Assembly: GCA_964525365.1 (NCBI GenBank)
Contig: CAZGGW010000002.1
Location: forward strand, 1 to 53,114
Reading direction: 5' to 3'
Origin: CAZGGW01 sp964525365
GTDB taxonomy: Bacteria > Bacillota_I > Bacilli_A > RF39 > UBA660
DNA: 53,114 nucleotides
Position numbers and translations under genes: made by a program. The notes under the pieces were generated by a model. It was given only the letters and a program-made list of their open reading frames with translations. It did no database searches and was not told where the DNA came from. Below are positions 40,806 to 50,248 of this stretch, piece after piece (the first letter of the stretch is position 1; each line of letters starts with the position of its first letter).

Positions 40806-41371
40806 TGAAAATGGTAGTTGGGTTGGGAAATCCCGGAAAGAAATATTTTGATACTAGGCATAACGTTGGATTTATGGTAATTGATAATTATGCCGGTAAG
40901 CGAGAACTATTATTCAAAAAAAAATTTAATGGTTTGTATACTATCTTTAATTTTGATGATGAGAAAATATTATTATTAAAGCCACAAAGTTTTATGAATT
41001 TGTCAGGAGAAGTAGTAAAAAAATATTGTGATTTTTTTAAAATTAATTATAATGACATAATAATCATTTATGATGATATGTCTTTTGATGTTGGAACATT
41101 TAAATTAAAAAAATCAGGCTCAAGTGCAGGACATAATGGTATGAAAAATATAATAGATTGTCTTCACACAGAGGATATTAGAAGATTAAGAATAGGCATC
41201 TCAAAAAGTATTGAAAACAAAATCAATTATGTCATTAGTCCTTTTGAGATTTCCGAAAAAGAAGATATTAAAAAAGTGATAAATATTACTTTTGATATAA
41301 TACAAGATTATTTAACAGAACCATTTGATTTATTAATGAATAAATATAATAGAAATGACAGCACTATATAA
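40805..41371 (+). CDS. pth: Peptidyl-tRNA hydrolase
   Basis: Pth recycles peptidyl-tRNA. The 188-residue protein has GLGNPGKKYFDTRHNVGF (catalytic His20-like), PQSFMNLSG, YDDMSFDVG and the GSSAGHNGMKNII block. In Bacillus it is also named spoVC. It overlaps rsmI by one base and mfd by 17. Confidence 0.96.
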   Translation: MKMVVGLGNPGKKYFDTRHNVGFMVIDNYAGKRELLFKKKFNGLYTIFNFDDEKILLLKPQSFMNLSGEVVKKYCDFFKINYNDIIIIYDDMSFDVGTFKLKKSGSSAGHNGMKNIIDCLHTEDIRRLRIGISKSIENKINYVISPFEISEKEDIKKVINITFDIIQDYLTEPFDLLMNKYNRNDSTI

Positions 41372-44300
41372 AAAAATATTTAATTTTAAATTAAAAAATA
41401 ATTTAAAAATTTCTGTGCAAGATAACGAATTATATAATCAATTATTATTATATATTTATTCGTTATGTCCAAAAAATTTTTTAATATTAACTTCAAATTT
41501 AAACGAAGCAAGCAAAATATATAATAATTTAAAAAATTATGAGCAAAATGTTTTTATATTTCCAGATGATGATTATTTAACAAAAAAAGCAATAGCTTCT
41601 TCGCCTGAATTGACTATGATGAGATTGGATTTGTTAAATAAAATAAATATTTTAGATAAAAAAATAGTTATTTGTCATTTAAACAGTTTTTTAAAAAAAA
41701 TACCATCCCCAGAAAAATATTTATCTAATCGCATAAATTTAAAAAAGAAATTTAATATTAATAGAGCAAAATTTATAAATAAATTATTGGAAATGGGTTA
41801 TGTAAAAGAAACAATAGCTTCTAGTACAGGAGAATTTGCGATAAGAGGTTTTATCATTGATATATTCCCGTTTTGTGAGGAACATCCTATTAGAATAGAA
41901 CTGTTTGAAAATGAAGTGGAGAATTTAAAAATCTTTGATGAAAATACTCAACGCACAATATCGGATATAGAAAGTATAACTATATTACCCGTACGGGATG
42001 AATACAATGATAATGATTCAAATATAATTAATTATTTAGATAATCCATATATATTAGTTCAAGATTATAATAAAATAATATTAACAGAAAACAATCTTAA
42101 AGAACAAATTAAATATTACAAAGAAGAATCGTTCCAAGATTTTTCTTTTCAAGATTTTTTAAATAATAATTTAATATATGTAGATTTAATTGATAATAAG
42201 GGTAAATATGATTATGAATACCACTCTAAAAATCAAAGAAATTATAATGAAAATATAAAAGGTTTTATTGAAGATATTAATGATAGTGCTAAAGCCGTTT
42301 TATATAGTCAAAATAAAAATATAATAGAAAGAATAAATTTAAAAAATGTTGATTTAAAAAAAGAATATTTAAATAAAGGATTTGTTTTTGATAATATAAG
42401 TTATTTTTGTGATAACGATTTAAAGAAAGAAATTAATAATTATAGTTTTAAAAGTCTATATAGATTAGGGAAAAAAATAGATTCGGTTGGAAATATAAAA
42501 ATAAAAGATTTTGTAGTTCATAAAGATCATGGTATTGGTATTTATAATGGAATAGTAACAATAGAAAAAAATAGTATAAAACGTGACTATATATTAATTA
42601 ATTATAAAGGTTCTGATAAGCTATATTTGCCAGTTGAAAATATTAATAAACTATATAAGTATTCTGGTAAAGAAGGAGCAAGGCCCAAACTTCAAAAGCT
42701 TAATAGTAAAGAATGGAATTATACGAAAGAAAAAATAAAAAATAAAATAAAAGATGTTACAGAAGAACTATTAAATATATATAGAGTAAGAAATCTTGCA
42801 AAAATAGAACCATTTTTGCCCGATAGTAGTTTACAAATAGAATTTGAAAAAAAATTTGAATTTGATGAAACGCTGGACCAAATTAAAGCAATTAATGATA
42901 TAAAATCAGATTTTGAAGGTTCAATTCCGATGGATAGGTTATTGTGTGGTGATGTTGGTTACGGAAAAACGGAAGTTATTTTTCGCGCAATGTTTAAAAC
43001 TGTAGATAATTTAAAACAAGTAATGTATTTATGTCCAACAACTGTGTTATCGTTTCAGCAATACAATAATGCATTAAACAGATTTCGATCATTTGGAGTT
43101 AACATTGCTCTTTTAAATAGATATGTTTCTAAAAAGTCGGCAAAAAAAATACTAGAGGAATTTGCGTTGGGAAAAATAGATATTATTATTGGAACTCATA
43201 GATTATTAAGTGAAGATATAAAGCCAAAAGATTTGGGATTACTTGTAATTGATGAAGAACATAGATTTGGTGTAATGCACAAAGAAAAAATAAAAAAATT
43301 CAAAAATAACGTACACATTTTGAGTGTTTCGGCCACGCCAATTCCAAGATCTTTACAAATGTCACTGGTGGGTATTAGAGATTTATCGTTAATAGATACT
43401 CCTCCTAAAAACAGACTACCAGTTCAAACTTATGTAATAAATTACGATGAGGTTTTGATAAGAGAAGCAATATTAAAAGAAATAAATCGTGGTGGACAAG
43501 TCTTTGTTTTATATAATAATATAGAAAATATGAACAAAGTAGTAGAAAAATATAAATTCATGCTCCCAGAGTTGAGAATATCGTATGCACACGGGCAAAT
43601 GAACAAAGATACAATCCAAGATATTATGTATAATTTTACTAACAATGAATATGATGTTTTAATAACAACAACTATAATTGAAAATGGTATAGATATTCCA
43701 AATGTTAACACTATAATTATAATTGATGCTGATAAATTTGGATTAAGTCAACTTTATCAAATTCGAGGAAGGGTTGGCAGGAGTGATCGAATAGCTTATG
43801 CATATTTAATGTATAATAAATCTAAAATATTAAATGAAACAGCTATAAAAAGATTAAATGCAATAAAAGAATTTACTGAGCTTGGTAGTGGATACAAGAT
43901 TGCCATGAGAGATTTAAGCATAAGAGGATTTGGAGATTTATTAGGAAAAGAACAATCTGGCTTTATTGATGCAATTGGAGTCGATTTATACTTAGAATTA
44001 ATTAATGAGCAATTAAAAGGCGTTAAAGAAGAAATAGATAATACAAATCAAAAAATAGATGATATTGAAACACACATAGATGAATTATACTCGACTGATG
44101 ATGAGATAATAATTGATTTGCATAAAAAAATTTCTGCCATTTCTAATTTAAATGAATTATTTAAAGTGCAAAGTGAAATAATTGACAGATTTGGAAAAAT
44201 TGATGAAAAATTATATATATATATGTATCAAAAATTATTAGAAAAAGAATTGGAAAAAGAAGAAATAAAAATATTAGAAAACAAAGATTCTTATATTACA

Positions 44301-44504
44301 TTAAAGATAAATGAGGATGTATATAAGAATATAAATATTGAGGAATTATTTGTTAAGAGCATTACTATTACATCTAAATTCAATTTTATTTATAGAAACA
44401 AATCTATAATAATAAAATTAAATAAGTTAAATTTAGAAGAAAATTATATCTTATATTTAGTAAAGTTTGTAAACTTGGTACAAAAAATAAAAAAAAGTGA
44501 TTAA
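41355..44504 (+). CDS. mfd: Transcription-repair coupling factor Mfd
   Basis: Mfd displaces stalled RNA polymerase and recruits UvrA. The 1049-residue protein has the UvrB-like N-terminal domains, the RNA-polymerase-interacting module around VHKDHGIGIYNG, and helicase motifs CGDVGYGKTEV (Walker A), DEEHRFGV and IGTHRLL. The RecG-like translocation segment is YQIRGRVGRSDR. It is about 130 residues shorter than B. subtilis Mfd. B. subtilis has fin between pth and mfd, absent here. Its stop overlaps that of convergent ppa. Confidence 0.96.
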   Translation: MTALYKKIFNFKLKNNLKISVQDNELYNQLLLYIYSLCPKNFLILTSNLNEASKIYNNLKNYEQNVFIFPDDDYLTKKAIASSPELTMMRLDLLNKINILDKKIVICHLNSFLKKIPSPEKYLSNRINLKKKFNINRAKFINKLLEMGYVKETIASSTGEFAIRGFIIDIFPFCEEHPIRIELFENEVENLKIFDENTQRTISDIESITILPVRDEYNDNDSNIINYLDNPYILVQDYNKIILTENNLKEQIKYYKEESFQDFSFQDFLNNNLIYVDLIDNKGKYDYEYHSKNQRNYNENIKGFIEDINDSAKAVLYSQNKNIIERINLKNVDLKKEYLNKGFVFDNISYFCDNDLKKEINNYSFKSLYRLGKKIDSVGNIKIKDFVVHKDHGIGIYNGIVTIEKNSIKRDYILINYKGSDKLYLPVENINKLYKYSGKEGARPKLQKLNSKEWNYTKEKIKNKIKDVTEELLNIYRVRNLAKIEPFLPDSSLQIEFEKKFEFDETLDQIKAINDIKSDFEGSIPMDRLLCGDVGYGKTEVIFRAMFKTVDNLKQVMYLCPTTVLSFQQYNNALNRFRSFGVNIALLNRYVSKKSAKKILEEFALGKIDIIIGTHRLLSEDIKPKDLGLLVIDEEHRFGVMHKEKIKKFKNNVHILSVSATPIPRSLQMSLVGIRDLSLIDTPPKNRLPVQTYVINYDEVLIREAILKEINRGGQVFVLYNNIENMNKVVEKYKFMLPELRISYAHGQMNKDTIQDIMYNFTNNEYDVLITTTIIENGIDIPNVNTIIIIDADKFGLSQLYQIRGRVGRSDRIAYAYLMYNKSKILNETAIKRLNAIKEFTELGSGYKIAMRDLSIRGFGDLLGKEQSGFIDAIGVDLYLELINEQLKGVKEEIDNTNQKIDDIETHIDELYSTDDEIIIDLHKKISAISNLNELFKVQSEIIDRFGKIDEKLYIYMYQKLLEKELEKEEIKILENKDSYITLKINEDVYKNINIEELFVKSITITSKFNFIYRNKSIIIKLNKLNLEENYILYLVKFVNLVQKIKKSD

Positions 44505-44995
44505 CTTTTTTTATTTTCTTTAAATCTATTCATATCGCTTTCAATTAGACTTAATGCTTCTTTTTTGTTGTGAAAGCTTTTGGTAATTACAACTATATTT
44601 TGTAACGTTTTATAATTTTCAAAAAAATCCTTTATTTCCGCTAATTGATGTGGAGGAAGATTTGAAATATCATCAATATGATTGAATCTAGGATCTTTGT
44701 CAACCACGCCAATGACTTTTTGATCTTCTTGATTATTGTCGATTACACTAAGATATCCTATTACTCTTGCATCTACGATACACCCAGGAAAAGTTGGATA
44801 ACTACTTATTACTAAAATGTCTAGAGGATCTTCATCTCCAGAAAGAGTGTTATTAATATATCCATATTCTCCCGGATAGGTTAAAGAAGAAAATAAAACT
44901 CTATCTAATTTGATTTTTCCGCTTTTCATGTCAACTTCAAATTTGTTTTTTGTGCCCATTGGGATTTCAATAATACTTTCAACTATATCTTTCAT
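44501..44995 (-). CDS. ppa: Inorganic pyrophosphatase, family I
   Basis: Hydrolyses pyrophosphate and pulls biosynthetic reactions forward. The 164-residue protein has EIPMGTKNKFEVD, YPGEYGYI and the signature GDEDPLDILV with its metal-binding Asp residues. The ATG at 44995 has GAGG seven bases upstream; longer in-frame starts lack a family match. It is the only minus-strand gene of the right arm, between mfd and spoVT. Confidence 0.95.
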   Translation of the reverse strand: MKDIVESIIEIPMGTKNKFEVDMKSGKIKLDRVLFSSLTYPGEYGYINNTLSGDEDPLDILVISSYPTFPGCIVDARVIGYLSVIDNNQEDQKVIGVVDKDPRFNHIDDISNLPPHQLAEIKDFFENYKTLQNIVVITKSFHNKKEALSLIESDMNRFKENKKS

Positions 44996-45095
44996 GCAAA
45001 CCTCTTTTCTATGAAAATTATATTTTATAAAAACATAAAAGTCAATAATTAGTATAAATTTCCACCTTTCAAACAAACTATAATTAGGAGATAAA

Positions 45096-45605
45096 ATGAG
45101 CGGAATTGTAAGAAAAGTTGATGATTTGGGGAGAATAGTAATACCTAAAGAAATAAGAAAAAATTTAGATATAAAAAATAATGATGAAATAGAAATAATT
45201 TGCAATGAAAACCACCTTGTCTTAAAAAAATATTATAAGTTAAAAGAAAAAATTGAAGTAATAAAAGATACGTTTAATATGTTCGATAAATTAATGACTT
45301 TTGATTATATTTTAGCAGACAAAGATAAAGTTATATATAGTAGTATAAAAGATACAAATGTTATTAATCAAAAAATATCAAAACAAGTGTTAGACTTTAT
45401 CATAGATGCCAGAAAACTTTCAATAAAAGATAATATAAAAATAACTGATTATTATGATTTAAACGCTTTTTTTTATATTGTTCCAATTATAATTGATACA
45501 GATAGTAAAGGAATAATAATCGGCGCGAAAAGTACTGATTTTTTAGAAGGAGAAAAAGTATTGATTAACGCTATTGAAATAATACTAAAAAATCAAATTG
45601 AATAA
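45096..45605 (+). CDS. spoVT: Stage V sporulation regulator SpoVT
   Basis: SpoVT modulates forespore sigma-G genes. The 169-residue protein has an AbrB/MazE N-terminal swapped-hairpin DNA-binding domain (GIVRKVDDLGRIVIPKEIR, residues 3-21) and a GAF-like C-terminal domain. Family length and its place directly after mfd (with ppa on the other strand) match B. subtilis. An AGGAG precedes the ATG. Confidence 0.94.
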   Translation: MSGIVRKVDDLGRIVIPKEIRKNLDIKNNDEIEIICNENHLVLKKYYKLKEKIEVIKDTFNMFDKLMTFDYILADKDKVIYSSIKDTNVINQKISKQVLDFIIDARKLSIKDNIKITDYYDLNAFFYIVPIIIDTDSKGIIIGAKSTDFLEGEKVLINAIEIILKNQIE

Positions 45606-45643
45606 AATTTACACATATGTTATCCTTAACTAAGGAGATGACA

Positions 45644-46123
45644 ATGAGAAAATTCGAAAAAATTAGTTTTAATGAATTTAAAAAAAGTATTTCAAACGAT
45701 ATAGATCTTTATAATTCATATCAATTACCAGTTAGAAAAACTATTGCAAGTGCTGGATACGACTTTGAATTAATTGAAAGTATAAAAATAAAACCCAATG
45801 AAATATTGGTTATTTCTTCTGGAATAAAAATTCAAATGGAAAAAGATGAAATGTTAATGCTTATAGTCAGAAGTAGTATTGGTTTTAAATATAATGTTCG
45901 TCTTACAAATCAAGTTGGAATTATAGAAAGTGATTATTATAATAATGTTGATAATGAAGGACACATAAAATTTTCTTTACAAAATCATGGTAATGAAACT
46001 TTTGAAATGGAAAAGGGAAAATGTGTGGTACAGGGTATAATCACAAAATTTTTGGTAGTAGATAATGAAAAACCGACAACAACAAAGCGAATTGGAGGTT
46101 TTGGCAGCACGAATAATGGCTAA
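45644..46123 (+). CDS. dut: dUTP diphosphatase-like protein
   Basis: Hydrolyses dUTP to dUMP, keeping uracil out of DNA. The 159-residue protein has the trimeric dUTPase motifs SAGYDFEL (I), RSSIGFK (II), NQVGIIESDYYN (III), and the C-terminal GGFGSTN (V). Motif III has Glu where the catalytic Asp of GxID is usual, as in some phage-type and Bacillus enzymes. The start at 45644 has GGAG six bases upstream. Confidence 0.88.
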   Translation: MRKFEKISFNEFKKSISNDIDLYNSYQLPVRKTIASAGYDFELIESIKIKPNEILVISSGIKIQMEKDEMLMLIVRSSIGFKYNVRLTNQVGIIESDYYNNVDNEGHIKFSLQNHGNETFEMEKGKCVVQGIITKFLVVDNEKPTTTKRIGGFGSTNNG

Positions 46124-46208
46124 CTTTGTAAAGTTTTGTCAATCAAAATCTTTTTTTGTCGCTTTTGTAGAAATTTAATAATAAGTTTGATATATTAAAG
46201 TAGATATT

Positions 46209-46391
46209 ATGAAAAAGAAAAAAAGAATTTTAAGAAAATATTTTTGTTTTGTATTACTTAGTGCAATAGTAAGCAGCACTTGTTTTTCGTTAGTTATTAA
46301 TAAAAATTCACACGCGTTATATTATTATATTTTTGTTGTATTTTTAGGAATAGAAATTATTAGATTTTTGCATGTCACATTTTTTGAATAG
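46209..46391 (+). CDS. Small membrane protein of unknown function
   Basis: A 60-residue protein with a very basic N-terminus (KKKKRILRKY) and two hydrophobic segments (about 12-28 and 37-56). No family is recognised. No clear ribosome site (AGTAGATATT). It lies 9 bases upstream of tatD on the same strand, so co-transcription is possible. Confidence 0.5.
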   Translation: MKKKKRILRKYFCFVLLSAIVSSTCFSLVINKNSHALYYYIFVVFLGIEIIRFLHVTFFE

Positions 46392-46399
46392 GAGAATTT

Positions 46400-47152
46400 A
46401 TGTTTATTGACACACACGCTCATGTATACTCTAGTGAATATTCAGATATAAATAAAGTGATAAAAAATGCTATCGAAAAAAATGTATCTATTATATTTGA
46501 TTGCGCTGAAGATATTAAAAGTTTAAATGAAATAATACAAATTTCTAAAAAACATTTGCATATAATATATCCGATTGGCGGAATACATCCTCTAAATATA
46601 AATAATGAGAGCGTTAAAGATTTAAAAATTTTAGAAGGAATATTACAAAGCAATGTTCTTCTTGGTATTGGAGAAATAGGACTTGATTACTATTATTCTA
46701 AAAAAGATAAAGATTTTCAAAAAGAAATATTTGAAAAGCAATTAAAATTATCTGTTAAGTATAAATTACCAGTTATAATACATTCTCGAGATGCAACTGA
46801 AGATACAATTAATATTTTAAAAAAATATGATGTTAAGGGAATAATTCATTGCTTTAGCGGCAGTATAGAAACCGCAAAAAAGTATATATCAATGGGATTT
46901 TTAATAGGAGTTGGAGGAGTTTTAACTTTTAAGAATAGTAAATTAAAAGAAGTAATAGCTAAAATAGATTTGTGTAATCTAGTCTTAGAAACAGATTCTC
47001 CATTTTTGACACCAGACCCATATAGATCACAAAAAAATGAACCGCAATACATACCTATAATAGCTTCTAAGCTAGCGGAAATTAAAAATGTAGAGGTTGA
47101 GGAAGTGGCAAGAATAACATCTCAGAATGTACATACCATTTTTGACTTTTAA
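46400..47152 (+). CDS. tatD: TatD family metal-dependent deoxyribonuclease
   Basis: A 250-residue TIM-barrel hydrolase. Metal ligands and motifs are DTHAHVYS (HxH), GEIGLDYYY (Glu), IIHSRDA, IIHCFSGS and ETDSPFLTP. In B. subtilis the equivalent gene (yabD) leads the yabD-yabE-rnmV-ksgA cluster. Here rnmV is missing. Confidence 0.95.
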   Translation: MFIDTHAHVYSSEYSDINKVIKNAIEKNVSIIFDCAEDIKSLNEIIQISKKHLHIIYPIGGIHPLNINNESVKDLKILEGILQSNVLLGIGEIGLDYYYSKKDKDFQKEIFEKQLKLSVKYKLPVIIHSRDATEDTINILKKYDVKGIIHCFSGSIETAKKYISMGFLIGVGGVLTFKNSKLKEVIAKIDLCNLVLETDSPFLTPDPYRSQKNEPQYIPIIASKLAEIKNVEVEEVARITSQNVHTIFDF

Positions 47153-47170
47153 CAACAATTATGATAAAAT
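47142..47170 (+). promoter_or_regulatory. Sigma-A-like promoter upstream of the 3D-domain gene
   Basis: TTGACT (47142-47147), 17-bp spacer, TAAAAT (47165-47170), overlapping the tatD end. Confidence 0.6.
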
Positions 47171-47191
47171 ATATTTGTTAGGAAAAGCAAA

Positions 47192-47743
47192 ATGCAAGAA
47201 TTTAGAAAGAAAGATTTTTTTGGCTTTATCAAATTTATTTTAATCGTATTTGTAGTGGTGATTTTTAACAAGGAAACAAGGGAAACTGTAAATTTTAATG
47301 TTACTACTAATGAAAATAATAATAAATATACCGAAGTGGCCGTTATAGAAAATATACAAAAAGAGATTGAAGAAACCGAATCTTACACACCCATCTCTAC
47401 GTTTTTTGGAGAGTTAACTGGATATTCAGGAAATTGTAAAAAATGTTCGGGGATTTTAGCTTGTAAGCCAAGAACAAATGTATTAGAAGATGGTATATAT
47501 TTTGAAGACGATGATTATGGATCAGTTAGAATAGTGGCAAGTAGCAAAAAGTACCCATGTGGTACTATAATTAGTTTTGAGAAATCCAGTATATCAGAAG
47601 AACCAATCGTAGCTGTTGTAATGGATCGTGGAGTTAGCGGGGATGTAATAGATTTGTTGGTGGAATCAAATGATTATGCGAGAAAAAAAGTTGGAAGGGT
47701 AAGAAATATTGAATTTCAAGTTTTGAGATATGGATGGGAATGA
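47192..47743 (+). CDS. Membrane-anchored 3D-domain protein (YabE-like)
   Basis: A 183-residue protein with an N-terminal membrane segment (about 9-24) and a C-terminal 3D (lytic transglycosylase-like, RlpA/Rpf-related) domain. Its blocks are STFFGELTGYSGNC, YPCGTIISFE and AVVMDRGVSGDVIDL, where the conserved Asp residues lie. It is shorter than B. subtilis YabE because the DUF348 and G5 repeats are absent. It has four Cys (CKKCSGILAC and YPC). Probable cell-wall hydrolase. It overlaps ksgA by 14 bases. Confidence 0.85.
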   Translation: MQEFRKKDFFGFIKFILIVFVVVIFNKETRETVNFNVTTNENNNKYTEVAVIENIQKEIEETESYTPISTFFGELTGYSGNCKKCSGILACKPRTNVLEDGIYFEDDDYGSVRIVASSKKYPCGTIISFEKSSISEEPIVAVVMDRGVSGDVIDLLVESNDYARKKVGRVRNIEFQVLRYGWE

Positions 47744-48518
47744 ATTTAAATTTAAAAAGTCACTAGGTCAAAATTTTTTAGTTGACAATAACATATCAAA
47801 AAAAATAATTGAAATATGTAATTTTGAAAAACAAAACTCTTTAATAATTGAGGTTGGCCCAGGTGGCGGTGCTTTGACAAAATTATTAATAGATGCGGGA
47901 TTTAACGTAATTGCATTCGAAATAGATAAGACATTAAAACCAACACTTGATAAACTTACTTCTGACAATGTAAAAATCATTTATGAAGATTTTTTAAAGG
48001 TGGATTTAGAAAATTATATCAATAGTAAAAAATATGATAAAATCTATTTTGTTTCAAATTTGCCATATTATATAACAACTCCAATAATAAACAAAATAAT
48101 AAACGAAATTGATATAGAAAAAATAGTGATTATGGTCCAAAAAGAAGTTGGGGATAGATTTACCGCAATGCCTTGTACGAAAGAATATAATTCTTTGAGT
48201 GTTTTTTTGCAATATAACTTTAATATAAAAAAAGAATGTTTAGTTAGTAAAAATTGTTTTTTTCCAAAACCAAATGTTGATAGTGTAGTTCTTAGTTTTT
48301 CAAAAAAAGAAAAACCATATGTTAAAGATGAAAAGCAGTTTTATAAGTTAGTTAAAGATTCATTTCGATATAAAAGAAAAACCATAAAAAACAATTTAAA
48401 TGATTATAATTTAGAAAAACTTGAAATGGAATTAAAAAAAATCAATAAAAGTTTATCCACAAGAGCAGAAGAATTGACAATCGAAGATTTTATAAATATA
48501 TCTAATGGAATATCTTAG
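47730..48518 (+). CDS. ksgA: 16S rRNA adenine(1518/1519)-N6-dimethyltransferase
   Basis: KsgA dimethylates two adjacent adenines near the 3' end of 16S rRNA; loss gives kasugamycin resistance. The 262-residue protein has KKSLGQNFLVD, EVGPGGGALT and NLPYYI (catalytic). The ribosome site at 47730 is weak, so the start depends on overlap with the upstream gene. Confidence 0.96.
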   Translation: MDGNEFKFKKSLGQNFLVDNNISKKIIEICNFEKQNSLIIEVGPGGGALTKLLIDAGFNVIAFEIDKTLKPTLDKLTSDNVKIIYEDFLKVDLENYINSKKYDKIYFVSNLPYYITTPIINKIINEIDIEKIVIMVQKEVGDRFTAMPCTKEYNSLSVFLQYNFNIKKECLVSKNCFFPKPNVDSVVLSFSKKEKPYVKDEKQFYKLVKDSFRYKRKTIKNNLNDYNLEKLEMELKKINKSLSTRAEELTIEDFINISNGIS

Positions 48519-48535
48519 ATATATTTTTATTATTT
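48510..48535 (+). terminator. Possible weak terminator after ksgA
   Basis: ATATC-TTA-GATAT followed by a T-rich stretch. Short stem. Confidence 0.3.
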
Positions 48536-48551
48536 TAGCATAACATTAAAT

Positions 48552-49322
48552 ATGGAAAATATAAAAATTGGCGACTATGTAACTCGCAATTCTTATAACA
48601 ATGATATTTTATTTGAAGTTATGAAAATTAATGAAGACAAAGTTGTTTTGCGAGGCGTAGAACTTCGATTGATTGCGGATTCATCAAAAGAAGACTTAAA
48701 AGTTGTAAAAAAAAACACAATAAATTTTCAGTATGATATTAAATCTATTAGCAATAACTTTAATAGAGGAGAGTATTTTTATATTCCTGGAAAGATATTG
48801 CACATAGATTCAGATGACAATTACCTACAACAATGTGTAGAATATTATAAAAAAAACAATGTGTTAGCTTTTGGTATAAAAATATCTGAGAAAGATGTAG
48901 AAAGTAGAGTATATGAATATTTAAAAGAAATAAATCCAAATATTTTGGTAATTACTGGTCACGACTCATATTCTAAAAAAAATAGTACATATAGAAATAG
49001 TAAATATTATATTTCTTCGGTAAAAAAAGCTAGAAAATACAAAAAAAGTAATTATGATTTGGTGATAATTGCTGGTGCTTGTCAAAGTGATTATAAAGGA
49101 TTAATAAGTGCTGGAGCCACATTCGCCTCTAGTCCTAAAAAAATAAATATTCATGCACTAGATCCGGCCATCATTGCTACAAGTATAAGCTTAATAGAAA
49201 AAAACGAGTTAATAAATCCTAAAGAATTATTGTCTAAAACAAAATATAAAGAAGATGGAATTGGGGGTATAGAAATAAACGGAACAATGGAAAAAGGATA
49301 TCCTAGAAATGAGGAAATGTGA
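48552..49322 (+). CDS. yabG: Sporulation-specific protease YabG
   Basis: YabG (peptidase family U57) trims spore coat proteins. The 256-residue protein has an N-terminal SH3-like IGDYVTRNSYNNDILFEV block, ILVITGHDSY and the family's AGACQSDYKGLISAGATFAS and INIHALDP motifs. It lies between ksgA and veg as in B. subtilis. No clear ribosome site. Expected under sigma-K; a loose CATAACATT lies just before the ATG. Confidence 0.94.
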   Translation: MENIKIGDYVTRNSYNNDILFEVMKINEDKVVLRGVELRLIADSSKEDLKVVKKNTINFQYDIKSISNNFNRGEYFYIPGKILHIDSDDNYLQQCVEYYKKNNVLAFGIKISEKDVESRVYEYLKEINPNILVITGHDSYSKKNSTYRNSKYYISSVKKARKYKKSNYDLVIIAGACQSDYKGLISAGATFASSPKKINIHALDPAIIATSISLIEKNELINPKELLSKTKYKEDGIGGIEINGTMEKGYPRNEEM

Positions 49323-49531
49323 ATATAACGGAAGCTAAAGACAATATAAAAAAAATGTTGGGTAAAAAAGTAAAAGCCAAGGTATATATGGGAAGAAATA
49401 AATATGAATCATACGAAGGTATAATTAATGAAATATACCCAAGTTTATTTACCATAAAAGTTGGTAAAAACATAAAATCATATTCATATGCAGATTTACT
49501 TATTAGAAATATTATTATACAAATAAAATAA
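49319..49531 (+). CDS. veg: Veg protein (biofilm regulator family)
   Basis: The 70-residue product matches B. subtilis Veg over LGKKVKAKVYMGR and the YPSLFTIKVG ... SYSYADLL end. Veg stimulates biofilm formation via SinR in Bacillus. GTG start at 49319 with GAGG upstream, overlapping yabG by four bases. It is shorter than the Bacillus protein by 16 residues at the C-terminus. Confidence 0.9.
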   Translation: MNITEAKDNIKKMLGKKVKAKVYMGRNKYESYEGIINEIYPSLFTIKVGKNIKSYSYADLLIRNIIIQIK

Positions 49532-49546
49532 ATTTTTAAAAAAACA

Positions 49547-49575
49547 TTGAATTTTTATAATAAAAGATGTATCAT
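49547..49575 (+). promoter_or_regulatory. Sigma-A-like promoter of spoVG
   Basis: TTGAAT (49547-49552), 17-bp spacer, TATCAT (49570-49575). Confidence 0.5.
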
Positions 49576-49603
49576 AAATATGAGTTTAACTTAAGGAGGA
49601 AAA

Positions 49604-49894
49604 ATGAAAATAACATCAGTTAAAATACGTAAAGTTGAAAAGGAAAACTCACGTATGAAAGGAAGTGCTACAGTGGTTCTAGACGATGCATTTGCTGTAC
49701 ACGATATCAGAATTATTGAAGGAGAAAAAGGATTGTTTATAGCAATGCCAAGTAGAAAAACACCTACTGGTGGATATAGAGATATAGCACATCCAATTAC
49801 TCAAGAAGTAAGAAGTATGTTTGAAAGAGAAATACTAGATGCATACGAGAATGCTGAAGACTATGTTCCAGAACAAGAAACTGAAGAAGAATAA
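49604..49894 (+). CDS. spoVG: Septation and sporulation regulator SpoVG
   Basis: SpoVG is a 96-residue nucleic-acid-binding regulator, widely conserved. Recognised by MKITSVKIRKV, MKGSATVVLDDAFAVHDI, MPSRKTPTGGYRDIAHPI. AAGGAGG ribosome site. It has its own promoter and terminator. Confidence 0.98.
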   Translation: MKITSVKIRKVEKENSRMKGSATVVLDDAFAVHDIRIIEGEKGLFIAMPSRKTPTGGYRDIAHPITQEVRSMFEREILDAYENAEDYVPEQETEEE

Positions 49895-49896
49895 TT

Positions 49897-49917
49897 AAAA
49901 GCCGTAAGGCTTTTTTT
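49897..49917 (+). terminator. Intrinsic terminator of spoVG
   Basis: AAAAGCC-GTAA-GGCTTTT with a run of seven T. Confidence 0.9.
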
Positions 49918-49960
49918 AATAAAACAATATTTTTAATCATATAATAATTTAGGAGGAATT

Positions 49961-50248
49961 ATGGATAAAAATATTTCAAATACCATTAATCATCAAATTC
50001 AAATTAACGACCGAAAAGAAATAAAAATAACTGGAATTAAAAAAATTGAAAATTTTGATAAAGAAGAATTTTTTATTGAAAGCAAAATGGGTTATATTTT
50101 AATAAAAGGAGAAAATCTTGAATTGTTAAAATTAGATACCATACAAGGAATTTTATTTATACAAGGAAATATAAACAGTCTTATATATATTGAGGAAGGC
50201 AAGAAAAAACAAAAAAAAGAAAGTGTTTTTTCAAAATTGTTTAAATAA
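49961..50248 (+). CDS. yabP: Spore cortex assembly protein YabP
   Basis: A 95-residue protein; YabP and YabQ are needed for cortex formation. The family motif block is HQIQINDRKEIKITGIKKI ... FDKEEFFIESKMGYILIKGENL. AGGAGG upstream. Overlaps yabQ by one base. Confidence 0.92.
   Translation: MDKNISNTINHQIQINDRKEIKITGIKKIENFDKEEFFIESKMGYILIKGENLELLKLDTIQGILFIQGNINSLIYIEEGKKKQKKESVFSKLFK

Noticed and set aside
40820..40850. AAATCCCGGAAAG as a second Noc-binding site in pth
   Set aside because: The palindrome is broken, and the sequence encodes the invariant GNPGK motif of Pth.
45000..45205. N-terminal extension of ppa up to 45205
   Set aside because: The extra residues have no family match and overlap the spoVT promoter; a good ribosome site supports the ATG at 44995.
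46130..46200. TTTTGTCAA and TTTTGTCGC motifs between dut and the small membrane gene
   Set aside because: Only five of seven bases match the 0A box each, with no phasing.
48530..48555. Sigma-K-like CATAACATT element in front of yabG
   Set aside because: It is only about 10 bases from the ATG, so the transcript would begin at the start codon; too weak to list.
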